NCBI RefSeq assembly: GCF_006540305.1 | Contig: NZ_BJOR01000001.1 | Coordinates: 930,001-994,000, forward strand | Reading direction: 5' to 3' | Source of the DNA: Streptomyces sp. 6-11-2 | GTDB lineage: Bacteria; Actinomycetota; Actinomycetes; Streptomycetales; Streptomycetaceae | Length of the DNA: 64,000 bases | The notes under the pieces: generated by a model | Databases searched by the model: none | What the model was told of the DNA's origin: nothing | The model's input: only the letters and a program-made list of their open reading frames with translations | Shown here: positions 55,001 through 64,000 of the stretch, piece by piece | Layout: each line of letters opens with the position of its first letter | How positions within the stretch are numbered: the first letter of the stretch is position 1 | Made by a program: the position numbers and the translations under genes

Positions 55001-58000
55001 TGGCGAGCGCCTCGCGGGGCGAGATACCGAAGAAGCGGGCGTCGAAATCGGCGACCCGGGCGAGGAATCCGCCGTGCAGTGTGTCGGAGGCGCCTGCGCC
55101 GAGCGCCGCCATGTCCCAGTCGCGGTCGTCGGGGAAGCGGGTGATGCCGTCGCGGCCCTCCGCCAGCAGCCGCCACAGCTCCTCGGGCGTGGTGACGCCG
55201 CCGGGGAAGCGGCAGGCGAGGCCGACGACCGCGATCGGGTCTTCGTCGACGGCCCGGGTGGCGACGGTGAGGGCGGTGGACTCCGGGAGCGAGCCGAGGA
55301 GTTCGGCGAGCAGGAAGTCCGCCATCTCGCGCGGCGTGGGCTGGTCGTAGACGAGGGAGGCGGGCAGGCTCAGGCCAGTGAGGGCGTTGAGCGCGTTGCG
55401 CAGCTCCAGGACGGTGAGCGAGTCGAAGCCGAGGTCGCGGAAGGCCAGGTCGTCGTCGACGGTGCGGGCGTCGGCGTGGCCGAGGACGGCCGCCACCTGG
55501 GTGCGCAGCAGGTCGAGGACGTGTGCGGGACGCTCCTCGGCGGGCAGCTCGGCCAGTTGCTGCCGCAGACCGGACCCCGTGGCACCGGCCGCCGCCGGGG
55601 CGGTGGCGCCGGCCGTCTCCGGGAGGTCGGCGACGAGCGGCAGCGGGCGGGCCGACGCGAAGGCGCGCAGGAAGCGTTCCCAGTCGATGTCGGCGATGGC
55701 CACGGTCGTGTCGCCGTTGTCGACGGCGCGCAGCAGCGCGGCGACGCCGGAGGCGGGGTCGAGCGGTTCGAATCCGCCGCGGCGCACGCGGGCGGCGATC
55801 TCGGCGGCGTCGGCGACCATGCCGGAGCCGGCCCAGGGGCCCCAGGCCACGGACAGGGCGGGGAGGCCCTGGGCGCGGCGCTGCTCGGCGAGGGCGTCGA
55901 GCTGGGCGTTGGCGGCGGCGTAGTTGCCCTGTCCGGCGGCGCCGATGAGGCCGGCGGTCGAGGAGAACAGGACGAACGCGGCGAGATCGTGGCCGGCGGT
56001 GAGGTCGTGCAGATGACGGGCGGCGACCGTCTTGGCGTGCAGGACGGTGGCGAAGCTCGCCGGGGTCAGCTCGTCCACCACGTGGTCGTCGACGACGCCC
56101 GCGGTGTGGAAGACGGCGGTGAGCGGCGCGTCCTCGGGCACCGCCGCGAGGAGTGCGGCGAGTGCGTCGCGGTCGGCGGCGTCGCTCGCGGCGACGGTGA
56201 CGCGGGCGCCCAGTTCCTCCAATTCGGCGCGGAGTTCGGCGGCGCCGGGGGCGTCGGGGCCGCGGCGGCTGGTGAGCAGCAGGTGGGCGGCGCCGTCGCG
56301 GGCGAGGCGGCGCGCGAGGTGTCCGCCGATGCCGCCGGTGCCACCGGTGATCAGGACGGTGCCGGCCGCCGGGTCGAAGGCGGGGCGGACGGTGTCGGCG
56401 GCGGGGCTGTGGGCCAGCCGGCGCAGGAAGACGCCGCCGGCGCGGACGGCGACGGCGTCCTCGCCGTCGCCGGCGGCCAGGATCCCGCGCAGTCGGCGGG
56501 CGGCCTGCGTGTCGAGGTCCTCCGGGAGGTCGACGCTGCCGCCGACGCGGCCGGGCAGTTCGAGGGCGGCGGCCCGGAACAGGCCCCACACGGCGGCCTG
56601 TTCGGGCGCCGTGACCTGCTCGGAGCGGCCGACGGCGACGGCTCCGCGGGTGATGTTCCACAGCGGGGCGTCGAGGCCGGCGTCTCCGAGCGCCTGGAGG
56701 GCGGTGGCGGTGAGGGTGAGCGCGGCCGGGGCGCCGGGGTGTCCGGCGTCGCCGGGCGCGAGCGCCAGCAGCGACAGCACGCCCTGGAAGGTGTCTCCGT
56801 CGGCGGCCTCGGTGAGCCGGGCGGCGAGGGTGGCGCGGTCGGTGCCGGTGACCTCCACGCGGACGGTCGCGGTGGCGAGGGCGGCCTCGACGTCGGCGGC
56901 CCAGGCGGCGGTGGTCTCGTCGCGGTGCTCGGCCGGGACGAGGACGAGCCAGCGTCCGGTGGGTGCGGTGCCGGGGGCGCCGCCGCGCGGCTTCCAGGTG
57001 ACGCGGTAGCGCCAGGAGTCGAGCGCGGACTGTTCGCCGCGGCGCCGCCGCCAGGCGGTGAGCGCCGGGACCATCGCGGTGACGGTCGTGTCGTCCAGGC
57101 CGAGGGAGGCGGCGAGCGACGCGACGTCGGCGTGTTCCACCGCGGCCCAGAACTCGGCGTCGAGTGCGGAGCCGGGGACGGCGGCGGTGGTGCCGGCCGC
57201 GGTGGGGTCGGGCCAGTACCGTTCGCGCTGGAAGGCGTAGGTGGGCAGGTCTACGCGGCGGGCGCCGCCGCCCTCGAACCAGGCGGCCCAGTCGACGTCG
57301 AAGCCGTGGGTGTGGGCCGCGGCGACGGCGGTGACGAGGGCCTGCTCCTCCGGGCGGTCGCCGCGCAGCGTGGGCAGCAGCGCCGTGCGGGAGGCGTCGG
57401 TGAGGCTCTCGCGGGCCATGCCGGTGAGCACGCCGTCGGGGCCGAGTTCCAGGAAGGTCCGGACGCCGCCCTGGGTGGACAGCCAGCCGATGCCGTCGGC
57501 GAAGCGCACGGCGGAACGGACGTGGGAGACCCAGTAGTCGGCGGTGCACACCTGCTCGGGGGTGGCGAGGGTGCCGGTCACGTTGGAGACGAACGGGATC
57601 GTCGGCGCGTGGTACGTCAGCGCGCGGGCCACGGCGGCGAAGTCGTCCAGCATGGCGTCCATGAGCGGCGAGTGGAAGGCATGGCTCACCCGCAGACGCT
57701 TGGTACGGCGCCCCTGCTCGGCGAAGTGCGCGGCGACGGAGAGCACGGGTTCCTCGACACCGGCGACGACGACGGACCGGGGTCCGTTGACGGCGGCCAC
57801 GGAGACCTGGTCGGCGAGGCCCTCCAGGTGCGGCAGCACCTCGTCCTCGGCGGCCTCCAGGGCGACCATCGCGCCGCCCTCGGGCAGCGCCTGCATGAGC
57901 CGGCCGCGGGCAGCCACCAGGGCGCAGGCGTCGTCGAGGTCGAGGACGCCGGCGACGTGCGCGGCGGCGATCTCACCGACGGAGTGGCCGGCCAGGTAGT

Positions 58001-61000
58001 CGGGGGTGACGCCCCACGACTCCAGCAGCCGGAACAGCGCCACTTCGAGGGCGAACAGGGCGGGCTGCGCGTAGCCGGTGCGGTGGAGCAGGGCGGCGTC
58101 CTCGGAGCCATCGGCGGCGAACAGCACGTCGCGCAGGGGGCGTTCGGTGGTGCCGTCGATCCGGGCGAGCACCGCGTCCAGGGCGTCGGCGAACACCGGG
58201 TGACGTTCATACAGTGCGCGGCCCATGCCGAGGCGCTGGCTGCCCTGTCCGGTGAACAGGAAGGCGGTGCGTCCGCGGCCGGCGCGGCCCTGGACCAGTC
58301 CGGCGCCGGGCATTCCGTCGCGTAGCGCGGTCAGGCCGCGCACCAGTCCTTCGTGGTCGTCGGCGACGACCACGGCGCGGTGTTCGAGGGTGGCGCGCGA
58401 GGTGGCGAGGGAGAACGCCAGGTCGGTCGGGTGGATGCCGGGGCGCTCGGCCAGCAGGTCGAGCAGGGCTCCGGCCTGGGCGCGCAGGGCCGCCTCGCCG
58501 CGTCCGGAGACGAGGGCGGGCACGAGGCCGTCCCGTGGCGCGGTGGTGTCCTCGGGGGCGGCCGGGGCGCTGTCGGCGGGGGCCTGTTCCAGGACGGTGT
58601 GGGCGTTGGTGCCGCTGAGGCCGAAGGACGACACGGCGGCGCGGCGCGGACGGCCGGTCTCGGGCCACTCAGTGCGCTCGGTGAGCAGCCGGATGGCGCC
58701 GGAGGACCAGTCGACGTGGGTGGACGGCTCGTCGATGTGCAGCGACTTGGGGACGACGCCCTCGTTGAGGGCGTGGACCAGCTTGATGACGCTGGCGACG
58801 CCGGAGGCCATCTGGGTGTGTCCGATGTTGGACTTCACCGAGCCGAGCAGCACGGGCCGCTCGGGGTCGCGGTCCCTGCCGTAGGTGGCGAACAGGGCCT
58901 GCGCCTCGATCGGGTCGCCGAGGGAGGTGCCGGTGCCGTGGCCCTCCAGGACGTCGATGTCGTCCGCCTCGACGCCCGCGCTGGCGAGGGCCTGGCGGAT
59001 GACACGCTGCTGCGAGGGGCCGTTGGGGGCGGTGAGGCCGTTGGACGCGCCGTCCTGGTTGATGGCGGAGCCGCGGATGACGGCGAGGACCTCGTGGCCG
59101 TTGCGGCGGGCGTCGGAGAGCCGCTCCAGCAGGATCAGGCCGACGCCCTCGGCGAGGGTCATGCCGTCGGCGCCCTCGGCGTACGCCTTGCAGCGGCCGT
59201 CCTCGGCCAGCGCCCGCTGCCGGCTGAAGCCGATGAACGACATGGGGGTGGACATGATGCTGGCACCGCCGGCGAGGGCGAGGGTGCTCTCGCCGTTGCG
59301 CAGCGACTGGCAGGCCAGGTGGATGGCGACCAGCGAGGACGAGCACGCGGTGTCGAGGGTGACGGCCGGGCCCTCGAAGCCGAAGAGGTAGGAGACGCGG
59401 CCGGACAGGACGCTGGGGAGCGAGCCGGTGATCATGTGGCCTTCGGAGCCCTCGCTGCCGGGCACGGCGGCGCCGTAGTCCTGGTAGCTGGCGCCGATGA
59501 AGGTGCCGGTGAGACTGCCGCGCCGGCCGACCGGGTCGATGCCGGCGTTCTCGAAGGCCTCCCAGGCCGTCTCCAGCAAGAGGCGCTGCTGCGGGTCCAT
59601 CGACAGGGCCTCGCGGGGCGAGATGCCGAAGAAGCCGGGGTCGAAGTCGGCGACGTCGCGCAGGAAGCCGCCCTGGACCGAGTAGGTGCGGCCGGACGCG
59701 TCCGGGTCGGGGTCGTAGAGGGCCTCGGCGTCCCAGCCGCGGTCGGCCGGGAAGACGGAGATCGCGTCGACCTCGTCCAGCGCGACCCGCCACAGCTCCT
59801 CGGCGGAGGTAACGCCGCCGGGGTAGCGGCAGCTCATGCCGACGATGGCGATCGGGTCGTCGTCGACGGGCGCGCCGGCGACGGCGACGGAGCCCGCGGA
59901 GTGGACGTCGGCCAGTTCGGAGTGGAGGAAGCCGGCCAGTGCGGCCGGGTTCGGGTAGTCGAAGACCATCGTGGACGGCAGCGTCAGCCCGGTGACGGAC
60001 GCGAGCCGGTTGCGCAGCCCGACGGCGGTCAGGGAGTCGAAGCCGACGTCGCGGAAGGCGCGCTGGTCGGTGAGGTCCTCGGCGGAGGACAGGCCGAGCA
60101 CGGAGGCGGCCTCGGTGCGGACGGTCTCCAGCAGCTTGCGGTGCTGCTCGGCGGCGGGCAGGGCCAGCAGCGCGGCGGCGAACTCGCCCCGGGCGGCGGT
60201 CCCGGCGCCCTGCGCGGCGGCGGCCGTGAGCCGCTGCACCTCGGGGACCTCGTCGAACAGCGGGGTGGGCCGGGCCGAGGTGTAGACGGGGTGGTACGTC
60301 TCCCAGTCGACGTCGGCGACCGCGATGACCTGCTCGTCGTCGTCGAGGGCCCGCTTGAGGCCGCTCAGCGCGAGCTGCGGGTCCATGAACTCCAGGCCAC
60401 TGCGGCGGATCATCTGCGGGTCGACCCGGCCGAGTTGGAGGTCGTCGGCCCAGATGCCCCAGGACAGCGACATGGCGGTCAGGCCGCGTCCGCGCCGGTG
60501 CTCGGCGAGGGCGGCCAGGTATGCGTTGCCCGCGACGTAAGCGGCGTGCGCGCCACTGCCCCACATGCCGGCGGTGGAGGAGTACAGGACGAAGTCGTCC
60601 AGCTCCTCGTCGTCGAGGAGTTCGTCGAGGATCCGCGCACCGGTGACCTTGGCGGCGAGGACGCGGTCGAAGTCGTCGAGCGTGGTGGCGTCGAGAGTGT
60701 GCAGTTCGATGGTGGCCGCGGTGTGCACGACCGTGCGGACGGTGCGGCCCTCGGCCTTCAGGCCGTCGAGCAGCGCGGCGACCGCCTCGCGGTCGGTGAT
60801 GTCGCAGGCCGCGAGGGTCGTCGCGGTGCCGCGTTCCTCCAGCTCCGCGCGGAGTTCGGCGGCGCCGGGCGCCTCGGGGCCGCGCCTGCTGACCAGGACC
60901 AGGTGCTCGGCGCCCTGCTCGGCGAGCCAGCGCGCCAGGTGGGGCGCGAGGGTGCCGGAGCCGCCGGTGACGAGGGTGGTGCCGCGCGGCTTCCAGTCGC

Positions 61001-64000
61001 GGGCGGGGCCGTCGGGGGCGGCGTCGGCGCGGACGATACGGCGGGTGAAGACGCCGGAGGAGCGCAGGGCGATCTGGTCGTCGTCGCCGAGCGCGCCGGC
61101 GAGGACGGCCGCGAGCCGCTGACCGGCGCGCGCGTCGAGCGTCTCGGGCAGGTCGACGACACCGCCCCAGCGTCCCGGGCACTCCAGCGCGGCGGTCCAG
61201 CCGATGCCGGTGACCTGGGCCTGGACGGGCGCGGTGACCTTGTCGGAGCGGCCGGTGGAGACGGCACCGCGGGTCAGCGCCCACAGCGGGGTGTCGATGC
61301 CGGCGTCGCCGAGCGCCTGGACGAGGGCGACGGTGAGGGCGACCCCCAGGACGAGTCCGGTGCCGGGGACGGCACCGGTCCGCTCGGCGCCCGCGAGGGC
61401 GGAGACGATGCCGGTGAGGCCGTCGGTGTCGGTGAGGCGCTCGCGCAGCACGGCGCGGTCGGTGCAGCTCTCGTCGAGGACGAGCCGGCGCACCTGGGCA
61501 CCGGCCGTCTCCAGCGCCTCGGCGACGTCGGTGTCGTCGACGCCATCGGCGGACACCAGCAGCCAGGTGCCGTCCAGGGTGCGCTGCGGGAGCTTGGTGA
61601 CGGGCTTCCAGGTGGGGCGGTAGCGCCAGGAGTCGACGGTGGAGCGCTCCTTGCGGGCCCGGCGCCAGGAGGACAGCGCGGGCAGCACGGCGGCGACGGA
61701 GTCCTCGTCGGTGCTGAGGGCCGCGGTGAGGGCGGAGACGTCCCCGTCCTCGACGGCGGTCCAGAACGCGGCGTCCTCGGGGTCGGCCGCGGTGACGGCC
61801 TCCGGGGCGGCGGCTATGGCCCACAGGTTCTCGTGCTGGAAGGCATAGGTGGGCAGGTCGACCCGGGACGCACCGGTCCCCTCGAACACGGCGGCCCAGT
61901 CGACCTGGACACCGCGCACGAACACCTCGGCGGCGGACAGCAGGAAGCGGTCCAGGCCGCCGTTGTCGCGGCGCAGGGTGCCGGAGGCGACACCCGCCAC
62001 GCCGGCGTCGTCGATCATGTCCTGGACGGACATGGCGAGCACCGGGTGGGAGCTGACCTCGATGAAAGCACGGTGGTCGGCGGCGATCAGGTCACGGATG
62101 GCGTCCGCGAACAGCACCCGGCCGCGCAGGCTGCGGTACCAGTACGCGGCGTCCATGACGGTGGTGTCGAGCCAGTCGCCGGTGACGGTCGAGAAGAACG
62201 GGATCTCGGACGTCCGCGGCGCGACCTCGGCCAGCAGCGCGAGGATCTCGTCGTGCAGGTCCTCGACATGGGGGGAGTGCGAGGCGTAGTCCACGGCGAT
62301 CCGGCGGGCCCGGATCTCCTCGGCGGTGAGCTGCGCGTGCAGTTCGTCCAGGGCCTCCGGCTCGCCCGCGACGACGGAGGAGCGGGGGCCGTTCTCGGCG
62401 GCGACGGACACCCGTCCCTCGAACGCCTCCAGACGGGCCTCCACATCGGCGACGGGGAGCGCCACCGACATCATCCCGCCGCGCCCGGCGAGGCTGCGGC
62501 CGATGGCCTGGCTGCGCAGCGTCACGACCCGGGCGCCGTCACGCAGCGACAGGGCGCCGGAGACCACGGCAGCGGCGATCTCGCCCTGCGAGTGGCCGAC
62601 CACCGCGTCCGGCTCCACACCCTGCGCACGCCACACGGCGGCCAGGGACACCATCACGGCGAACGAGGCGGGCTGGACGACGTCGACGCGCTCCAGCGTC
62701 GGGGCGCCCTCGGCGCCCCGCAGGACGTCGATGAGATTCCAGTCGGTGAACTCGGCGAGGGCGGCGGCGCATTCGGCGATGCGCTCGGCGAACACCGGTG
62801 ATTCGTCGAGGAGTCGGGCACCCATGCCCACCCACTGGGAGCCCTGGCCGGGGAAGACGAAGACGGTGCGGCCCGCGACGTCCGCGACACCGCGGGCGAC
62901 GACGCCCGAGGGCCCGTCGGCGGCGACGGCGCGCAGCGCCTCCAGCGGGTCGGTGCCGGCGGACGGCACGACCACGGCGCGGTGCTCGAAGAGGGCGCGG
63001 GAGGTGGCGAGGGACAGTCCGATGTCGATCGGGCGGGCCGCCGGGACGGCGGTCACGAGGTGGGTGAGGAGACGGTCGGCCTGCTCGCGCAGTGCGGCGG
63101 CGCCACGGGCGGACAAAACCCATGGCACGACGCCGGCGGCGACCGGCACGGGCGCCACGGTGGGCTGCTCGTCGTCGACGGCGGGCGCCTCGGTCTCCTG
63201 CTCCAGGATGATGTGGGCGTTCGTACCGCTGATGCCGAACGAGGACACGGCGGCCCGGCGCGGACGGCCGGTCTCCGGCCAGTCGGTGTTCTCGCCGAGC
63301 AGCCGCACGGTGCCGGGGCTCCAGTCGACGTGGCTGGAGGGCTCGTCGGCGTGCAGGGTCCGCGGCATCACACCGTGGCGCAGCGCCATGACCATCTTGA
63401 TGATGCTCGCGACACCGGCGGCGGACTGGGTGTGGCCGATGTTCGACTTCACCGAGCCGAGCAGCAGCGCGGTCTCGGGCGTACGGGTGCGGCCGTAGGT
63501 GGCGAACAGGGCCTGCGCCTCGATGGGGTCGCCGAGCGGGGTGCCGGTGCCGTGGGCCTCCAGGAGGTCGATCTCGCCGGGGGTGACGCGGGCGTTGGCG
63601 AGGGCCTGGCGGATGACCCGCTGCTGGGAGGGGCCGTTGGGGGCGCTGAGGCCGTTGGAGGCGCCGTCCTGGTTGATGGCGGAGCCGCGGATCACGGCGA
63701 GCACCGGGTGGCCGTTGCGGCGTGCGTCGGAGAGCCGCTCGACGAGGACGATGCCGACGCCCTCGGCGAGGGTCATGCCGTCGGCGCTCTCGGAGAACGC
63801 CTTGCAGCGGCCGTCCTGGGCGAGGGCCCGCTGCCGGCTGAAGGCCACGAACGCGTTGGGGGTGGTCATGACCGTGGCGCCGCCGGCGACCGCGAGGTCG
63901 CTCTCGCCGTTGCGCAGCGCCTGGCAGGCCAGGTGCAGCGCGACCAGCGAGGACGAGCAGGCGGTGTCGACGGTGACCGCCGGACCTTCGAGGCCGAAGA
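46053..64000 (-). CDS. amphI: Multimodular PKS AmphI/NysI-like, modules 11-14 visible, 5' end beyond right edge
   Basis: 5981 residues are visible from the middle of the module 11 KS (first complete codon at 63998) to the stop at 46053. Module 11: KS(partial)-AT(methylmalonyl)-KR-ACP. Module 12: KS-AT-KR-ACP. Module 13: KS-AT-KR*-ACP with a degenerate KR. Module 14: KS-AT-KR-ACP. Modules 12-14 are malonyl-specific and none of the four has a DH; their AT-KR gaps carry short helical elements ([24 protein letters not shown]) like those known as KR dimerisation elements. The C-terminal tail ending [14 protein letters not shown] should dock onto AmphJ. Family members carry modules 9-14 here, so two modules and the start are missing. 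The order fits the polyol arm C9-C17 with the C13 ketone and the C16 branch. Confidence 0.95.
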   Translation of the reverse strand, partial: FGLEGPAVTVDTACSSSLVALHLACQALRNGESDLAVAGGATVMTTPNAFVAFSRQRALAQDGRCKAFSESADGMTLAEGVGIVLVERLSDARRNGHPVLAVIRGSAINQDGASNGLSAPNGPSQQRVIRQALANARVTPGEIDLLEAHGTGTPLGDPIEAQALFATYGRTRTPETALLLGSVKSNIGHTQSAAGVASIIKMVMALRHGVMPRTLHADEPSSHVDWSPGTVRLLGENTDWPETGRPRRAAVSSFGISGTNAHIILEQETEAPAVDDEQPTVAPVPVAAGVVPWVLSARGAAALREQADRLLTHLVTAVPAARPIDIGLSLATSRALFEHRAVVVPSAGTDPLEALRAVAADGPSGVVARGVADVAGRTVFVFPGQGSQWVGMGARLLDESPVFAERIAECAAALAEFTDWNLIDVLRGAEGAPTLERVDVVQPASFAVMVSLAAVWRAQGVEPDAVVGHSQGEIAAAVVSGALSLRDGARVVTLRSQAIGRSLAGRGGMMSVALPVADVEARLEAFEGRVSVAAENGPRSSVVAGEPEALDELHAQLTAEEIRARRIAVDYASHSPHVEDLHDEILALLAEVAPRTSEIPFFSTVTGDWLDTTVMDAAYWYRSLRGRVLFADAIRDLIAADHRAFIEVSSHPVLAMSVQDMIDDAGVAGVASGTLRRDNGGLDRFLLSAAEVFVRGVQVDWAAVFEGTGASRVDLPTYAFQHENLWAIAAAPEAVTAADPEDAAFWTAVEDGDVSALTAALSTDEDSVAAVLPALSSWRRARKERSTVDSWRYRPTWKPVTKLPQRTLDGTWLLVSADGVDDTDVAEALETAGAQVRRLVLDESCTDRAVLRERLTDTDGLTGIVSALAGAERTGAVPGTGLVLGVALTVALVQALGDAGIDTPLWALTRGAVSTGRSDKVTAPVQAQVTGIGWTAALECPGRWGGVVDLPETLDARAGQRLAAVLAGALGDDDQIALRSSGVFTRRIVRADAAPDGPARDWKPRGTTLVTGGSGTLAPHLARWLAEQGAEHLVLVSRRGPEAPGAAELRAELEERGTATTLAACDITDREAVAALLDGLKAEGRTVRTVVHTAATIELHTLDATTLDDFDRVLAAKVTGARILDELLDDEELDDFVLYSSTAGMWGSGAHAAYVAGNAYLAALAEHRRGRGLTAMSLSWGIWADDLQLGRVDPQMIRRSGLEFMDPQLALSGLKRALDDDEQVIAVADVDWETYHPVYTSARPTPLFDEVPEVQRLTAAAAQGAGTAARGEFAAALLALPAAEQHRKLLETVRTEAASVLGLSSAEDLTDQRAFRDVGFDSLTAVGLRNRLASVTGLTLPSTMVFDYPNPAALAGFLHSELADVHSAGSVAVAGAPVDDDPIAIVGMSCRYPGGVTSAEELWRVALDEVDAISVFPADRGWDAEALYDPDPDASGRTYSVQGGFLRDVADFDPGFFGISPREALSMDPQQRLLLETAWEAFENAGIDPVGRRGSLTGTFIGASYQDYGAAVPGSEGSEGHMITGSLPSVLSGRVSYLFGFEGPAVTLDTACSSSLVAIHLACQSLRNGESTLALAGGASIMSTPMSFIGFSRQRALAEDGRCKAYAEGADGMTLAEGVGLILLERLSDARRNGHEVLAVIRGSAINQDGASNGLTAPNGPSQQRVIRQALASAGVEADDIDVLEGHGTGTSLGDPIEAQALFATYGRDRDPERPVLLGSVKSNIGHTQMASGVASVIKLVHALNEGVVPKSLHIDEPSTHVDWSSGAIRLLTERTEWPETGRPRRAAVSSFGLSGTNAHTVLEQAPADSAPAAPEDTTAPRDGLVPALVSGRGEAALRAQAGALLDLLAERPGIHPTDLAFSLATSRATLEHRAVVVADDHEGLVRGLTALRDGMPGAGLVQGRAGRGRTAFLFTGQGSQRLGMGRALYERHPVFADALDAVLARIDGTTERPLRDVLFAADGSEDAALLHRTGYAQPALFALEVALFRLLESWGVTPDYLAGHSVGEIAAAHVAGVLDLDDACALVAARGRLMQALPEGGAMVALEAAEDEVLPHLEGLADQVSVAAVNGPRSVVVAGVEEPVLSVAAHFAEQGRRTKRLRVSHAFHSPLMDAMLDDFAAVARALTYHAPTIPFVSNVTGTLATPEQVCTADYWVSHVRSAVRFADGIGWLSTQGGVRTFLELGPDGVLTGMARESLTDASRTALLPTLRGDRPEEQALVTAVAAAHTHGFDVDWAAWFEGGGARRVDLPTYAFQRERYWPDPTAAGTTAAVPGSALDAEFWAAVEHADVASLAASLGLDDTTVTAMVPALTAWRRRRGEQSALDSWRYRVTWKPRGGAPGTAPTGRWLVLVPAEHRDETTAAWAADVEAALATATVRVEVTGTDRATLAARLTEAADGDTFQGVLSLLALAPGDAGHPGAPAALTLTATALQALGDAGLDAPLWNITRGAVAVGRSEQVTAPEQAAVWGLFRAAALELPGRVGGSVDLPEDLDTQAARRLRGILAAGDGEDAVAVRAGGVFLRRLAHSPAADTVRPAFDPAAGTVLITGGTGGIGGHLARRLARDGAAHLLLTSRRGPDAPGAAELRAELEELGARVTVAASDAADRDALAALLAAVPEDAPLTAVFHTAGVVDDHVVDELTPASFATVLHAKTVAARHLHDLTAGHDLAAFVLFSSTAGLIGAAGQGNYAAANAQLDALAEQRRAQGLPALSVAWGPWAGSGMVADAAEIAARVRRGGFEPLDPASGVAALLRAVDNGDTTVAIADIDWERFLRAFASARPLPLVADLPETAGATAPAAAGATGSGLRQQLAELPAEERPAHVLDLLRTQVAAVLGHADARTVDDDLAFRDLGFDSLTVLELRNALNALTGLSLPASLVYDQPTPREMADFLLAELLGSLPESTALTVATRAVDEDPIAVVGLACRFPGGVTTPEELWRLLAEGRDGITRFPDDRDWDMAALGAGASDTLHGGFLARVADFDARFFGISPREALAMDPQQRLLLETTWEALERAGIDPAALRGSTTGVFVGTNGQDYPNLLRRSASDVSGYVATGNTASVMSGRLSYALGLEGPAVTVDTACSSSLVALHWAGRALSAGECDLVVAGGVSVMSTPDSFIEFSTQGGLAPDGHCKPFSDDADGTAWSEGVGILVLERLSDAIRNGHEVRGIIRGTAVNQDGASNGLTAPNGPSQQRVIRQALADARLAPSDIDAVEAHGTGTTLGDPIEAQALLNTYGRDRDADQPLLLGTVKSNIGHTQAAAGVAGVIKMLLAIQHGTLPRTLHVTSPTSHVDWSSGAVSLLTEERDWPGTGRPRRAGVSAFGVSGTNAHVIVEQAPTDEPAPAPTDEPTPAADITTVPWIVSGRSREALQDQVDRLTAYAAAHPELSPLDVGRSLATDRTLFPHRAVLLSGPDGVRETARAVASRTPGRTAFLFSGQGAQRALMGRELYERHPAFADALDTVLAQFDTVLDFPLRQVLFAAPGTPDAELLDRTGWTQPALFAVEVALHRLLESWGLTPDHVAGHSIGEIAAAHVAGVFSLEDACTLVAARASLMQALPRGGAMLAVRATEEEVVPHLTERVSIAAVNGPSSVVVAGDEDEVAVIAGHFEAQDRKTTRLRVSHAFHSPLMDPMLTAFARVAESLTYHEPRIPLVSTVTGAPAGAELLTPGYWVRHVRETVRFADGVRALHEAGVTAFVEIGPDGQLTAAAQQTLDASADEAPATVVPLQRRDRAEETTLLEGLATLHTQGNGPDWTAWFAGTGGHRVELPTYAFQRERYWPEPAAPGATGTPDPVDAAFWAAVEREDLESLTASLGLDGDTVTTMVPALSAWRRRTDARSTARDWRYHDSWTALGTPAHAAPAGRVLALVPAEHAGADWAETLVAALGADPLVVDGAPGSLARELADLDPAGWTLVVSLLAAGTGTLPAPDATPAAVLEALRTAGVDAPLWCVTRGAVSVAGEAPAAVGQAALWGMGRVAALEHPERFGGLADLAPDADAATAGLLAAHLAEPGTEDQIAVRAAGLLGRRLVRTAVAPGDTGWRPHGTVLVVGGTRTMGARAARWLAREGATRLVLTTSPADGATDTEELRAELARLGAEITVTPYDRGDRDAATALLDGLTDLTAVVYADDAPADGPSAALGPVDTLAEAVAGRSLDAFVLFGSIAGVWGVRGRADEAACGAYVDALARALRADGTPALAVSWGAWAELADPSTTAHLRMNGLPVMDADAALTALAGAVADGSAAVTVADVRWETFAPAHHEARPTALFDALPEARTALAGAARARAEGATASGGYGQWLLEQPAADRDDILLALVGEKAALVLGHADTALVEPDLPFRDLGFDSLTAVDLRNQLTAATGVTLPATLVFDHPNPTALAAHLRTELLGGATGAAAPVAAPVATGDDPVVIVGMACRYPGGVNSPEDLWQLLVDEVDAVGDFPADRGWDLDALAGDGPGRSATDQGGFLYDATDFDPGLFGISPREAMVMDPQQRILLEASWEALERAGIDPATLRGSGTTGVFVGGGSGDYRPPAEYGQWQTAQSASLLSGRLAYTFGIQGPTVSVDTACSSSLVALHLAAQAVRSGECSIALAGGVTVMATPVGFVEFSAQGALSPDGRCRAFSEDANGTGWSEGVGMLVVERLSDARRNGHRVLAVLRGSAINQDGASNGLTAPSGPAQQRVIRQALANARLEAADVDAVEAHGTGTRLGDPIEAQALLATYGQDRERPVLVGSLKANIGHTQAASGVGGVIKMVLAMRHGLLPRSPYTENPSSHVDWTAGNARLLTELTAWPESERVRRAAVSSFGASGTNAHLILEQPAPIEERAQPARPAADGSPVPVLLSGRSQNALRAQARRLLAHVAGHPEETVTDLARTLATTRAVFEHRAAVTAADRDALLAGLTAVAEGTTAAHVVEHHVERTGKHAVLFSGQGSQQLGMGRDLYERFPAFAEAFDAVLARLDGHLGASLRDIVWHGDQESLGETGHTQPALFAFEVALYRLVESWGVTPDFVAGHSVGEIAAAHVAGVLSLDDACRLVAARARLMQELPRGGAMVAVEATEKEVAAHLTDAVSIAAVNGPTSVVLAGEEDAVLAVAAVLAERGRRTTRLKVSHAFHSALMDPMLAEFRKVAESLRYEAPRIAVVSNLTGDVAGAGELCGADYWVRHVRGTVRFADGVTALAGRGVRVFLELGPDAVLSALAEQSAPDAVGIPAQRRGRDEAATLVAALGRLHVHAAGPRWDAFFDAAPGSWLDLPTYAFQRGRFWPDALPATAQAGVSAGEADGTDTAFWDAVAQEDFGSLESVLDVEGDALSKVLPALLDWRRRNSEETRLDSWRHRIVWKRLTGAAMAHRKPLTGTWLAVVPEGLGEDPWVTTALDALGTRVVRAEVGGADREAMTATLREAAGEGTGFAGVVSLLALRETVHGDVPEGVAFTGTLLQALGDAGIEAPLWCVTRSAVSANRTDRPRRPLQAAVWGLGRVAALEYPHRWGGLVDLPERADERAAAGLAAVLAGLDGEDQVAVRGSAVLARRLVPAPDRGQSGAWDPTGTVLITGGTGALGAHVARRLAKDGVRHLVLLGRRGPEAPGATALRDELEALGTGVTLAACDASDRDRLAAVLDAIPADRPLTAVIHAAGVLDDGVIDRLTPERYQQVFRAKVTSALLLDELTRDLDLAAFVLFSSASSAVGNPGQANYAAANAVLDALAEARRVRNLPATSVSWGAWGGGGMAGGHGADDAARRAGVVAMDPDLAVESLLRLVTGKEPTAVVAEVALDRFASAFGGTRPSALLREFPGYRETVAAAAPESPEGTLADRLAGMPPARRLDTVVDLVRTRAAQVLGYPDTGAVGAERSFRDLGVDSLGAVELRNQLGAATGLSLPATLVFDHPTPLALGEFVLARLVPDEPAVSDEETEIRAVLASVPLDQLREIGVLEPLLQLAGRGGGAGDDEDGESVDSMTVADLVRAALGGQSDL
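46272..50774 (-). other. PKS module 14 of AmphI: KS-AT(malonyl)-KR(B-type)-ACP
   Basis: KS Cys at 50279, AT Ser at 48935 with HAFH at 48644, KR with [12 protein letters not shown] and Tyr at 46895, ACP Ser at 46397 in the form LGVDSL rather than LGFDSL. Gives the C11 hydroxyl before transfer to AmphJ. Confidence 0.9.
50830..55250 (-). other. PKS module 13 of AmphI: KS-AT(malonyl)-KR*(inactive)-ACP
   Basis: KS Cys at 54743, AT Ser at 53411 (GHSIGE) with HAFH at 53120. The KR-like domain has lost its cofactor loop (VGGTRTMG instead of TGGTGxLG), and the catalytic Tyr position aligns with Glu (codon ending 51455, [10 protein letters not shown]). It should leave a ketone, matching the C13 ketone/hemiketal of this family. 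ACP Ser at 50951. Confidence 0.9.
55300..59862 (-). other. PKS module 12 of AmphI: KS-AT(malonyl)-KR(B-type)-ACP
   Basis: KS Cys at 59345, AT Ser at 57983 with HAFH at 57683, KR with [12 protein letters not shown] in the LDD position and Tyr at 55922, ACP Ser at 55421. Gives the C15 hydroxyl. Confidence 0.9.
59915..64000 (-). other. PKS module 11 of AmphI (partial KS): AT(methylmalonyl)-KR(A2-type)-ACP
   Basis: The KS Cys codon ends at 63959 (DTACSSS) and the KS upstream of it lies off the window. The AT has GHSQGE (Ser at 62591) and YASH (Tyr at 62288), so methylmalonyl; this methyl becomes C16 and is the substrate of AmphN. The KR has no LDD, with Trp at -8 and His at -3 from Tyr (60539): A2 type. 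Cofactor motif [12 protein letters not shown] Ser at 60035. Confidence 0.9.

Noticed and set aside
46779..58325. Very long open frames on the plus strand across the PKS region (for example 46779-58325, 29419-37713, 64-3393)
   Set aside because: They are antisense shadows of GC-rich minus-strand PKS genes: repetitive Gly/Arg/Ala translations, no domains, no ribosome sites, and full overlap with well-conserved PKS modules.

Overview
The window is about 64 kb of very GC-rich DNA with long GC-biased genes and Shine-Dalgarno starts typical of an actinomycete, most likely a Streptomyces or close relative. All of it belongs to one biosynthetic locus: the central part of a type I modular polyketide synthase (PKS) cluster for a polyene macrolide of the nystatin/amphotericin family. 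The gene set and order (I-J-K-L on the minus strand, then M-N-DII-DI read on the plus strand in the order DI-DII-N-M, then A-B-C on the minus strand) match the amph/nys layout as I know it, so amph-style symbols are used. They mean family orthologue, not proven identity.

Layout. 1-17193 (minus): amphA (loading protein, KS with Ser for Cys, AT, DH, ACP), amphB (modules 1 and 2, both methylmalonyl) and the first third of module 3 of amphC, cut by the left edge. 17194-17559: divergent promoter region with a good match to the PAS-LuxR (PimM-type) operator. 17560-21486 (plus): amphDI glycosyltransferase, amphDII aminotransferase, amphN P450 and amphM ferredoxin. 21487-21575: a strong hairpin terminator between convergent genes. 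21576-64000 (minus): amphL P450, amphK (module 18 plus thioesterase), amphJ (modules 15-17) and amphI (modules 11-14 visible, 5' end beyond the right edge).

How it works together. AmphA supplies an acetate-type starter from malonyl. AmphB adds two propionate units, and AmphC/AmphI build the polyene (modules 4-10 lie outside). Module 11 adds the methyl-bearing C16 unit, modules 12-18 make the polyol arm, and the AmphK thioesterase closes the ring. AmphN with ferredoxin AmphM should oxidise the C16 methyl to carboxyl, AmphDII should make GDP-mycosamine, AmphDI should attach it, and AmphL should hydroxylate the polyol arm. Catalytic residues predict free hydroxyls at C3, C5, C9, C11, C15 and C17, a ketone at C13 and a methylene at C7 (ER in module 16). 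That is the amphotericin-type rather than the nystatin-type lower half. Polyene length cannot be read here.

This is a recognisable family rather than a new system. The unusual points are a tandemly duplicated, expanded KS-AT linker in AmphA, gene-conversion tracts between modules, two recurring docking-domain classes, and candidate regulatory sites and hairpins in the few non-coding gaps.
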